Positions 1 to 5,338 of a stretch of 8,658 nt of DNA are shown here, one piece after another. Position 1 is the stretch's first letter; every line of letters starts with the position of its first letter. Origin of the DNA: Methylotenera_A sp031373695 (GTDB lineage Bacteria; Pseudomonadota; Gammaproteobacteria; Burkholderiales; Methylophilaceae); assembly GCA_031373695.1 (NCBI GenBank), contig JANMNC010000185.1, positions 1-8,658 of the forward strand. The letters run 5' to 3'. The notes beneath the pieces were generated by a model, which was not told the DNA's origin, did not search any database, and saw only the letters and a list, made by a program, of their open reading frames with translations. The position numbers were made by a program, and so were the translations under genes.

Positions 1-56
1 ACTTAGCAGAAAAAATGCGTCAACAAATCAATAAAGATAAAGTAATTAACAAATAA
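1..56 (+). CDS. Possible 3' end of a rightward gene entering from the left
   Basis: The third reading frame of the + strand is open from the window edge to a TAA at 54-56. It would give a lysine- and glutamine-rich C-terminal tail of 17 residues ending QQINKDKVINK. The other two + frames stop within the first 35 bases, and hpnE ends convergently 109 bases further on, so a gene terminating here is plausible. The fragment is far too short to recognise a family, and an open frame of this length could occur by chance. No hairpin with a T-run follows it that would act as a terminator. Confidence 0.35.
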   Translation, partial: LAEKMRQQINKDKVINK

Positions 57-100
57 TCGATGCTCTGTAAGGCAATATCTATGCGGCCTGCAGGGCACTT

Positions 101-151
101 TAATTTAAAAGATATAGTAATTTAAAAGATACAGCAATTTAAAAGTTATAG
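101..151. repeat. Three tandem copies of a 17-bp AT-rich repeat
   Basis: Three contiguous 17-bp units lie at 101-117 (TAATTTAAAAGATATAG), 118-134 (TAATTTAAAAGATACAG) and 135-151 (CAATTTAAAAGTTATAG). The second unit differs from the first at one position and the third at two, with no gap between units. Each contains the palindrome TTTAAA. The array lies just downstream of the hpnE stop codon, in the short spacer between hpnE and the putative rightward gene tail. It could be a small minisatellite produced by replication slippage or a cluster of protein-binding sites. Nothing in the sequence decides between these. Confidence 0.85.
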
Positions 152-164
152 AGTTTATTAAAAC

Positions 165-1505
165 TTAAGAATTAGATACTAAATCAGCGCAAGCAATACC
201 GCTTCTAACCGCGCCTTCTATAGTGGCAGGGTAATCGGCATAGGTGTAATCGCCTGCTAAATATAAGTTTGGGTAAGCTGTGGCATGCATTGGCCTATGT
301 AAATCTACGGTACAAGAAAATGTAGCGCGCTTTTCGGCAATAACTTTATGCCAAAGTGGTTTGTTTAGGTTTGGAAAAGCTTGGTGTAGCTCTTGTGCAA
401 CCCTTAATGCAAGCGCATCGTGCGTATATTTTTGGTGTTTACCTTGTGCACTAATCATAACGGCCATTAGGCCATGTTGGTTGCATAAAATGCCGCGATC
501 GAACACCCATTGGCTAAGTGTGCCAGTTAGTCCAACCATAGGCGTAGAAATGGTAGCGTTATTTGGGTACTGCAAATAAATGGTGACAATAGGTTGGTAC
601 TCATATTGCTCTGTTTTTTCAGCAATAATAGCTAGCGCTGGCAAGTTTGCAGTAACAGCTTGTAGTCTGGTGGGTGAAACCGCAATAATGAGGTGACTAA
701 ACTCAGTTTGCAGGCCTTTGGTGACAACTAAATAGCCATTTTGAGTTACTTCAATGCTTTTAACCCGCTGGTTATACAGCACTTTTGCATGCTTTACTTT
801 TAAGTAACGCAAAATTGGGTTTGAGAAAATTTGAGATAAATCATGTTTAGGTAATAAAAAATTAGAATCAGTTTTTTTACCATTAAAGCTATCACGCAAC
901 ACATTTAAAAACACACGCGAACTGGCAATATCCATCGGCGTGTTGAGCGCAGCTAAACATAGTGGCTCCCACAGCAAAGCAATAATATTGTTAGATTGTT
1001 GATTTTGTTGTAAAAATTTAAGCAGAGGCTCGTCACTGACAAGCGTGTATTGGGTCTTTTTTAGCTTAAGCATAAATTTAATAACTGCTAAACGCTCATT
1101 AAATTGCAAGCCTGCACAACACAAAAATCCAATTAGTAGGTTGATGGGGGCAGGTAAATAGCTTGGCGTAGATAATTTGAAGGCATGCTGCTTACCTGCG
1201 CGCAGATCGAGCGTTAGCGGCAGACGCATAAACGCAGTAGATTCTGACACACCTACACTTTCCAATAATTTAAGCGTCTCGTGATAAGCACCCAACATAA
1301 TATGCTGGCCATTATCTAGTTGAACCACTCGACTGTTAGCTTCAATAGCTACACTGCGGGCGCGCCCCCCAAGATGGCTGCCAGCTTCTAGTATAGTTAC
1401 CGCTATACCTTGTTTAGCCAAGCTGGCGGCGGCGGCCAAGCCCGCTATTCCGCCACCAATAATAGCGACATTTTTTGCAGGCAGCTTACTTGTGTTTTTA
1501 GACAT
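165..1505 (-). CDS. hpnE: Hydroxysqualene dehydroxylase HpnE (squalene-associated FAD-dependent oxidoreductase)
   Basis: HpnE catalyses the last step of the bacterial three-enzyme squalene route, reductive removal of the hydroxyl of hydroxysqualene to give squalene, using a flavin. The 446-residue protein has the amine oxidase/phytoene desaturase fold signature. The FAD dinucleotide-binding loop GGGIAG is at residues 17-22, the ribose-binding glutamate is E40, and GGRAR is at 46-50. The family block DNGQH (64-68) is followed by LGAY (71-74). The C-terminal flavin motif LYLAGDYT (414-421) is followed by ATIEGAVRSG (427-436). Length is normal for HpnE. The ATG overlaps the end of hpnD by 8 bp in a different frame. 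No clear Shine-Dalgarno precedes it, so translation is probably coupled to hpnD. It is the last gene of the hpnCDE operon. A carotenoid desaturase is the main alternative, but the hpnC-hpnD context and the DNGQH block argue against that. Confidence 0.93.
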   Translation of the reverse strand: MSKNTSKLPAKNVAIIGGGIAGLAAAASLAKQGIAVTILEAGSHLGGRARSVAIEANSRVVQLDNGQHIMLGAYHETLKLLESVGVSESTAFMRLPLTLDLRAGKQHAFKLSTPSYLPAPINLLIGFLCCAGLQFNERLAVIKFMLKLKKTQYTLVSDEPLLKFLQQNQQSNNIIALLWEPLCLAALNTPMDIASSRVFLNVLRDSFNGKKTDSNFLLPKHDLSQIFSNPILRYLKVKHAKVLYNQRVKSIEVTQNGYLVVTKGLQTEFSHLIIAVSPTRLQAVTANLPALAIIAEKTEQYEYQPIVTIYLQYPNNATISTPMVGLTGTLSQWVFDRGILCNQHGLMAVMISAQGKHQKYTHDALALRVAQELHQAFPNLNKPLWHKVIAEKRATFSCTVDLHRPMHATAYPNLYLAGDYTYADYPATIEGAVRSGIACADLVSNS

Positions 1506-2337
1506 ATTTAAAATAGGTTTGGGTTGCTAACCAAACTTTTCGCAAAGGTGGCAGAGAGGTTTTGTTATTAAGTACTTTTTCTGCGCTGTCGCGCTTAATT
1601 TCGCGTAACAGTGTTCGATAAATTGCTGCCATCATTAAGCCAGCACGTTGCGGTTTTTCATCTTCTGCAGGCAGTTCGCGCAGTGCTTTATCGTAATAAG
1701 TTTCTGCACGTTCAATTTGATATTCGATGAGCGCTTTTACTGCCGCAGATTCGCGGCTTTGTAAAATATCATCTTCAGTAACGTTTGCTTTTTTTAATTC
1801 GTCTAGCGGCAAGTAAATACGGCCTCGTCGGGCATCCTCACCCACATCGCGAATAATATTAGTAAGCTGAAACGCCATGCCTAAATCGTGTGCATATTTA
1901 AGCGTTTGCCGATTTTTAAAGCCAAAAATACTGGCAGAAAGTAAGCCAACTACACTAGCAACGCGGTAGCAATAAAGCTGTAACTGTTTAAAATCTTCGT
2001 AACGATTAAATTTTAAGTCCATCTCCATGCCGTCAATAATTTCTAAAAAATGCTCTTTTGCAAGATTAAACTCTGTAATGAAAGGCTGCAAAGCTTTGCT
2101 AACAGGGTGTTGTGGCATGTCTGCGTATAAATTATCGATTTCGCTTTTCCACCAATTTAGTTTGGTTTGTGCCACGCTGTAATCAGTACACTCGTCAACT
2201 ACATCATCAACTTCACGGCAAAAAGCGTATAGCGCTGTCATAGCATGCCGCTTGTTTTTAGGTAGAAATATAAAGCTGACGGTAAAGCTAGAGCCACTCT
2301 GCGCAGCTTTTTGTTTGCAATAATCTAAAGGCGTCAT
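1498..2337 (-). CDS. hpnD: Presqualene diphosphate synthase HpnD
   Basis: HpnD condenses two farnesyl diphosphates head-to-head into presqualene diphosphate, the first committed step towards squalene. The 279-residue sequence is a trans-isoprenyl diphosphate synthase of the squalene/phytoene synthase family. The start MTPLDYCKQKAAQSGSSF is typical of HpnD. The first aspartate-rich motif is DDVVDE (44-49) within AFCREVDDVVDE. The second is DVGED (164-168), followed by ARRGRIYLP. These motifs bind the Mg2+ ions that hold the diphosphates. The gene starts 30 bp after hpnC stops and its TAA lies inside the hpnE start region, so it is the middle gene of the operon. No strong ribosome binding site is visible before the ATG. 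Phytoene synthase (CrtB) is a paralogous possibility, but the pairing with hpnC and hpnE makes HpnD the better call. Confidence 0.93.
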   Translation of the reverse strand: MTPLDYCKQKAAQSGSSFTVSFIFLPKNKRHAMTALYAFCREVDDVVDECTDYSVAQTKLNWWKSEIDNLYADMPQHPVSKALQPFITEFNLAKEHFLEIIDGMEMDLKFNRYEDFKQLQLYCYRVASVVGLLSASIFGFKNRQTLKYAHDLGMAFQLTNIIRDVGEDARRGRIYLPLDELKKANVTEDDILQSRESAAVKALIEYQIERAETYYDKALRELPAEDEKPQRAGLMMAAIYRTLLREIKRDSAEKVLNNKTSLPPLRKVWLATQTYFKYV

Positions 2338-2367
2338 GTTGACAATATGATGAGCGATATAAAACGT

Positions 2368-3249
2368 TTAGGTGAGTAGCGATTTAAGCAAAATAATTGG
2401 CCAATCCCAAGCTTTTAGGTAAGGCCTATGCTTAAACACATCACCTTGCACATTGCGTAGTTTATATAAAATGCGTTCACCACCACCAATTATCAACCGC
2501 ATTTCTAGGCCAATACGGCCAGGCAAAATATGCTCAAGCGGCTTGCCATCGGCCAACATTTTTTCGGCACGATCAATATTAAACAACATAAATTGTTGCC
2601 AATTTTTATTCACATGCTGGCTGGCAATTTGCGCCTCGGTCACATTAAACTGTCGCATTTCATCTTGGCATAAATAAATACGGCTTTTGTGAAATTCATT
2701 TTCAAAATCAATAGCAATATCTTGATAAAAATTAATCAGCTGTAATGCCGTGCAAATTTGATTCGAGTAGATTAAGTTTTCTGGGGTAGCTTTACCAAAT
2801 AAGTGCAGTAACAACGTTCCTATTGGGTTTGCAGAGCGTCTGCAGTAATCTAGCAGTTCGAAAAAATTAGCATAACGTGCTTTTGTTACATCTTGGCTAA
2901 ATGCGTCTAGCAAATCATAAAATGGCTCTAATGGCAGTTTATATTCACGCACCATATCACCAAACTCGGTAAAAAATGGCGATTTTGTTTTGGTGTTGGT
3001 TTTAATTAAATCGAGTTGATCTCTAAAGCTTTGTAGTTTATTTAAGCGTGTTATAGGTCTATGGTGACCTTCATCTGCAAAATCGTCAGCTTGACGCGCA
3101 AAAGTATAAATAAGCGAAATAGGGTGGCGTAAATGCTTGGGTAAAATAATAGAAGCAACTGGAAAGTTCTCGTAATGCGTTTGCGAAATCGCCAGGCTGT
3201 CTGCCAAGCTATCTTTTAATACATCTAATTTATCTGAATCCTCACGCAT
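2368..3249 (-). CDS. hpnC: Hydroxysqualene synthase HpnC
   Basis: HpnC converts presqualene diphosphate into hydroxysqualene, the substrate of HpnE. It belongs to the same all-helical squalene/phytoene synthase family as HpnD. Visible HpnC marks are HYENFPVAS (25-33), the first aspartate motif QADDFADEG (53-61), YCRRSANPIG (135-144) and the second aspartate region QDIAID (176-181). Compared with HpnD in this window, the stretch between the second motif and the following RIYL is four residues longer (FENEFHKS against ARRG), and the usual IYLP reads IYLC. At 293 residues the length is normal. The ATG is the only plausible start: an in-frame TAA lies nine codons upstream with no other ATG between, although no good Shine-Dalgarno is seen. 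It is the first gene of the operon, divergent from the phosphorylase gene, and a candidate promoter lies upstream. Confidence 0.92.
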   Translation of the reverse strand: MREDSDKLDVLKDSLADSLAISQTHYENFPVASIILPKHLRHPISLIYTFARQADDFADEGHHRPITRLNKLQSFRDQLDLIKTNTKTKSPFFTEFGDMVREYKLPLEPFYDLLDAFSQDVTKARYANFFELLDYCRRSANPIGTLLLHLFGKATPENLIYSNQICTALQLINFYQDIAIDFENEFHKSRIYLCQDEMRQFNVTEAQIASQHVNKNWQQFMLFNIDRAEKMLADGKPLEHILPGRIGLEMRLIIGGGERILYKLRNVQGDVFKHRPYLKAWDWPIILLKSLLT

Positions 3250-3295
3250 TGAATACAGTATGCCATAAAATGCTTAAATCCTACAGCGCAAGCCG

Positions 3296-3325
3296 TTGCC
3301 ATGCGCTACAATTATTTATTAAAAA
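3296..3325 (+). promoter_or_regulatory. Weak candidate promoter for the phosphorylase-def unit
   Basis: TTGCCA at 3296-3301 matches five of six -35 positions and is followed after 18 bp by TAAAAA (3320-3325, four of six matches). TATTAA at 3317-3322 is an alternative at a short 15-bp spacing. TACAAT at 3307-3312 resembles a -10 box but has no -35 at a suitable distance. Any of these would overlap the proposed divergent hpnC promoter. The evidence is weak. Confidence 0.2.
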
Positions 3326-3340
3326 TATTAAGGCTTTCAA
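3311..3340 (-). promoter_or_regulatory. Candidate sigma-70 promoter for hpnCDE
   Basis: On the - strand a TTGAAA box (3340-3335, five of six matches to the -35 consensus) is followed after 18 bp by AATAAT (3316-3311, five of six matches to the -10 consensus). This would start transcription near 3304 and give hpnC a leader of about 55 bases. The region is AT-rich, so chance matches are likely. The call rests on position and hexamers alone. Confidence 0.35.
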
Positions 3341-3355
3341 TATGCAGGAAAATAT

Positions 3356-4096
3356 ATGTTAGGTATTATCGGTGGTACTGGTTTAACACAGCTGGATAAT
3401 TTAAATATTAATAGGCGCCAAATTGCACGCACTCCATATGGTGAGGCCTCACAACCCTTGGTTTTTGGTGAAATTGCAGGCGTAGAAGTGGTGTTTTTGG
3501 CACGTCACGGCAGTGGTCACACCATACCGCCGCACGCGGTTAATTATCGCGCTAACATTTGGGCGCTGCATTCGGTTGGGGTAACTAACTTGCTGGCTAT
3601 TGCCACGGTTGGTGGTATAAGCAGCAATTTAAGCGCTGGCGATATTGTATTGCCCAATCAAATTATTGATTACACGCATGGCCGCAAAAATACCTATCAT
3701 GATGGTATTGAGTTGCCAGTTAAACATATTGATTTTACCGAACCTTACACGGCTAATTTACGTCATATTTGTAAGCTTGCTGCCAGTAATATTGAGCAAG
3801 ATTTATCTGACGGTGGTACTTACGCTTGCGTGCAAGGACCAAGACTTGAAACAGCTGCAGAAATTAACCGATTAGAGCGAGACGGTGCAACTATAGTTGG
3901 CATGACAGGTATGCCAGAGGCTGCGCTGGCGCGTGAGCTTAATTTACATTACGCTGCACTTTGCCCAATAGCCAATCAAGCGGCAGGGCGCGGAGACAGT
4001 GCTAATGGCATTCGTTACGAAGATATAATGACAAAATTAGATTTAACGATGCAAAAAGTACGCGTACTAATAGAAGAAATTGTGCGCATTTATTAA
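3356..4096 (+). CDS. mtnP: S-methyl-5'-thioinosine phosphorylase (MTAP/PNP family)
   Basis: This enzyme phosphorolyses methylthio-nucleosides from polyamine synthesis into a purine base and methylthioribose 1-phosphate. The 246-residue sequence has the purine nucleoside phosphorylase family 2 signature: GGTG phosphate loop (6-9), RHG (50-52), PPHAVNYRAN (58-67), GPRLET (161-166) and VGMTGMPEAALARE (181-194). The base-recognition loop reads NQAAG (207-211). It resembles the Pseudomonas methylthioinosine phosphorylase and not human-type MTAP, which carries aspartates there for adenine. The preferred substrate is therefore probably methylthioinosine, made by a separate MTA deaminase not seen here. 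The start is supported by AGGAA at 3346-3350, five bases before the ATG. The gene probably forms a transcription unit with def, 50 bp downstream. The symbol mtnP is used loosely, since it normally denotes the adenosine-specific enzyme. Confidence 0.85.
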   Translation: MLGIIGGTGLTQLDNLNINRRQIARTPYGEASQPLVFGEIAGVEVVFLARHGSGHTIPPHAVNYRANIWALHSVGVTNLLAIATVGGISSNLSAGDIVLPNQIIDYTHGRKNTYHDGIELPVKHIDFTEPYTANLRHICKLAASNIEQDLSDGGTYACVQGPRLETAAEINRLERDGATIVGMTGMPEAALARELNLHYAALCPIANQAAGRGDSANGIRYEDIMTKLDLTMQKVRVLIEEIVRIY

Positions 4097-4102
4097 AATT
4101 AC

Positions 4103-4121
4103 CATCATTAGAGTGATGATG
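4103..4121 (+). other. Small hairpin between the phosphorylase gene and def
   Basis: CATCAT (4103-4108) and ATGATG (4116-4121) form a six-base AT-rich stem with a seven-base loop, seven bases after the phosphorylase stop codon. It is followed by TTTAAAAG and not by a real T-run, so it is a poor terminator. It may only act as an mRNA end-stabilising or weak attenuating structure, or it may be chance. Confidence 0.25.
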
Positions 4122-4146
4122 TTTAAAAGTCTTAAATTAAAAGAAT

Positions 4147-4680
4147 ATGACAATTAGAACCGTATTGCGAATGGGCGACCCCATTTTGCTGCAAATTGCC
4201 AAGCCTGTTACCCAATTTAACACGCCAGAATTGCATGCTTTAATTGAAGATATGCATGACACAATGGCATATATGAACGGTGCAGGCATAGCAGCGCCCC
4301 AAATTGGGGTGAGCTTACAGGTGGTTATCTTTGGTGTTGGCAGCAACCCGCGTTACCCCGATGCTGAGCAAGTGCCTTATACCGTGTTAATCAACCCAAG
4401 CTTAAAGCCAATAGGCGACGATATTGAAGACGGTTGGGAAGGTTGTTTGTCTGTGCCCGGCATGCGAGGTGTTGTGCCGCGTAATATTCGGCTGCATTAC
4501 ACAGGCTTTAATCAATACGGAGAACCTATTGATAGATTGGTCAGTGGCTTTCATGCGCGTGTGGTTCAGCACGAATGCGACCACCTAATTGGCGTTTTAT
4601 ACCCCATGCGCATTAAAAATTTAAAAGATTTTGGCTTTACAGACGTACTTTTTCCAAATCAAGATATTCAAGACGATTAA
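4147..4680 (+). CDS. def: Peptide deformylase
   Basis: Peptide deformylase removes the formyl group from the N-terminal methionine of new proteins at the ribosome, before methionine aminopeptidase acts. All three metal-site motifs are present: GAGIAAPQIG (45-54), EGCLS (98-102, with C100 as metal ligand) and QHECDH (141-146, with H142 and H146 as ligands and E143 as catalytic base). At 177 residues it is of normal length for the proteobacterial enzyme. The usual partner fmt is not adjacent, so this may be a second def copy or the sole one displaced from fmt, and the window cannot tell which. The start is preceded only by a purine-rich AAAAGA. It lies downstream of the phosphorylase gene and 25 bp before a tRNA gene. 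The tRNA promoter begins just past the def stop codon. Confidence 0.95.
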   Translation: MTIRTVLRMGDPILLQIAKPVTQFNTPELHALIEDMHDTMAYMNGAGIAAPQIGVSLQVVIFGVGSNPRYPDAEQVPYTVLINPSLKPIGDDIEDGWEGCLSVPGMRGVVPRNIRLHYTGFNQYGEPIDRLVSGFHARVVQHECDHLIGVLYPMRIKNLKDFGFTDVLFPNQDIQDD

Positions 4681-4685
4681 TTGTT

Positions 4686-4694
4686 TGCTATAAT
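4686..4694 (+). promoter_or_regulatory. Extended -10 promoter of tRNA-Ser
   Basis: TGCTATAAT is a perfect extended -10 element (TGnTATAAT) placed 11 bases before the mature tRNA 5' end, predicting a start near 4701 and a leader of only about five bases. The upstream TTCAAG (4667-4672, 16-bp spacer) is a poor -35 inside the last codons of def. The element itself begins six bases after the def stop codon. A GC-rich discriminator (GCCGAC) follows, as is common at stringently controlled stable-RNA promoters. Confidence 0.65.
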
Positions 4695-4705
4695 GCCGAC
4701 TTCGC

Positions 4706-4795
4706 GGAAGAGTGGCAGAGCGGTTTAATGCTACAGTCTTGAAAACTGTCGTGGGTGCGAGCCCACCGTGAGTTCGAATCTCACCTCTTCCGCCA
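4706..4795 (+). tRNA. tRNA-Ser(UGA)
   Basis: A complete 90-base class II tRNA folds by eye. The acceptor arm pairs GGAAGAG (4706-4712) with CTCTTCC (4785-4791). The anticodon stem ACAGT/ACTGT (4733-4737/4745-4749) encloses the loop CTTGAAA with anticodon TGA at 4740-4742. A long variable arm pairs GTGGG with CCCAC. The T arm is GTGAG-TTCGAAT-CTCAC (4768-4784). The discriminator G and CCA tail (4792-4795) are encoded. The UGA anticodon reads UCA and, by wobble, other UCN serine codons. The long variable arm confirms serine. I see no duplicated tRNA 3' end downstream that would mark an integrated element. Confidence 0.97.
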
Positions 4796-4803
4796 ATAAT
4801 TTT

Positions 4804-4854
4804 AATGCCGCTGAATATGCCAAACTGATGGTTTTAAGCGGCATTTGTTTTTTT
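4804..4854 (+). terminator. Rho-independent terminator after tRNA-Ser
   Basis: AATGCCGCT (4804-4812) pairs perfectly with AGCGGCATT (4837-4845), giving a nine-bp GC-containing stem. The T-rich run TTTGTTTTTTT follows at 4844-4854. The 24-base loop can form a smaller inner hairpin (CCA...TGG). It would end the tRNA transcript and any read-through from the phosphorylase-def unit. Confidence 0.8.
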
Positions 4855-4897
4855 AAGTATATTTTTACAAGCACTAATTTTATTATTAAGGATTACC

Positions 4898-5173
4898 ATG
4901 AGCCAAATTATTGTTGACCACAACCCAACAGAAGAGAAATTAAAAGAGCTAGGCGTTGCTAGCTGGTCTATCTGGGAAAAAGAAGTTTCTAAATTCCCAC
5001 TAGATTTCGGTATGACAGAAAGCGCTTACTTGCTAGAAGGCGAAATTCACGTAACGCCACAAGGCGGTGAAAAAGTTGTGATTAAAGCGGGCGATTTCGT
5101 GGTGTTTCCTAAAGGCATGAAATCACAGTGGGAAGTTGTAAAACAATTGAAAAAACATTATAAACACTCTTAA
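4898..5173 (+). CDS. Small single-domain cupin protein (cupin_3/DUF861-like)
   Basis: A 91-residue soluble protein that I recognise as a short cupin of the COG3450/DUF861 type, function unknown. The conserved blocks of this small family are visible: a PTEEKLKELGV lead (10-20), SWSIWEKEVSKFP (22-34), the first barrel turn YLLEGEIHVTP (44-54), KAGDFVVFPKGM (63-74) and the aromatic WEV (78-80), ending in a basic tail. It lacks the HxH plus E metal triad of classical cupins (only H51 is near), so metal binding is doubtful. The start is supported by AAGGA at 4888-4892, five bases before the ATG. The gene stands alone between two terminators. Its codons differ from neighbours: three of four phenylalanines use TTC against none of seven in def, which suggests high expression. 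There is no signal peptide or membrane segment. Confidence 0.8.
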   Translation: MSQIIVDHNPTEEKLKELGVASWSIWEKEVSKFPLDFGMTESAYLLEGEIHVTPQGGEKVVIKAGDFVVFPKGMKSQWEVVKQLKKHYKHS

Positions 5174-5226
5174 TAGGTATTTGTAATGCTAGCCGCTTGA
5201 TATAACAGCGGTAAAGCTATAAAAAG

Positions 5227-5258
5227 CTTGGTTTCTATAATTGAAACCAAGTCTTTTT
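5227..5258. terminator. Bidirectional Rho-independent terminator between cupin gene and glnD
   Basis: CTTGGTTTC (5227-5235) pairs perfectly with GAAACCAAG (5243-5251) across a seven-base loop. On the + strand it is followed by TCTTTTT. On the - strand the same hairpin is followed by CTTTTTATAG, because AAAAAG lies at 5221-5226. It can therefore end the rightward cupin transcript and the leftward glnD transcript. A smaller hairpin, CCGCT (5193-5197) with AGCGG (5207-5211), lies between it and the cupin stop codon. The rest of the 163-bp spacer shows no gene. Confidence 0.8.
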
Positions 5259-5299
5259 ATTGGTAAGGCGCGATGGATAAAGTTTTACTTAATTGAGTT

Positions 5300-5338
5300 A
5301 AAAAGCCACATTAGCTAGCATGAATTTTTTGGGTGGCT
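5300..5338 (-). terminator. Possible glnD-proximal terminator
   Basis: On the - strand AGCCAC (5338-5333) pairs with GTGGCT (5309-5304), followed directly by TTTTT (5304-5300). The stem is only six bp and the loop is 23 bases, containing the palindrome GCTAGC. The hairpin begins within the glnD stop codon. It may be a weak first terminator, with the stronger hairpin at 5227-5251 behind it. Confidence 0.35.

Noticed and set aside
152..165. Inverted repeat AGTTT-ATTA-AAACT at the hpnE stop as a terminator
   Set aside because: The stem is five AT-rich pairs with no GC core and no following T-run on the - strand, so it is unlikely to terminate transcription.
2453..2677. A 74-codon + strand open frame opposite hpnC
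   Set aside because: It is a shadow of the conserved hpnC coding sequence and has no independent support.
3342..3362. A six-codon ORF (MQENIC) overlapping the phosphorylase start, considered as a leader peptide
   Set aside because: It has no ribosome binding site of its own, and the AGGAA lies inside it and serves the phosphorylase start. The peptide has no attenuator-like codon run.
4706..4795. tRNA-Ser as an integration site for a genomic island
   Set aside because: tRNA-Ser genes are common attachment sites, but no repeat of the tRNA 3' end, integrase or island-like gene content is seen downstream. The next feature is an ordinary terminator and a cupin gene.
5273..5296. A seven-codon ORF (MDKVLLN) in the convergent spacer
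   Set aside because: It is too short, lies behind a terminator, and has no homology or clear promoter.
4958..5319. GCTAGC palindromes at 4958, 5188 and 5314 as a possible dispersed motif
   Set aside because: A six-base palindrome recurring a few times in several hundred bases is expected by chance. Flanks are not conserved.
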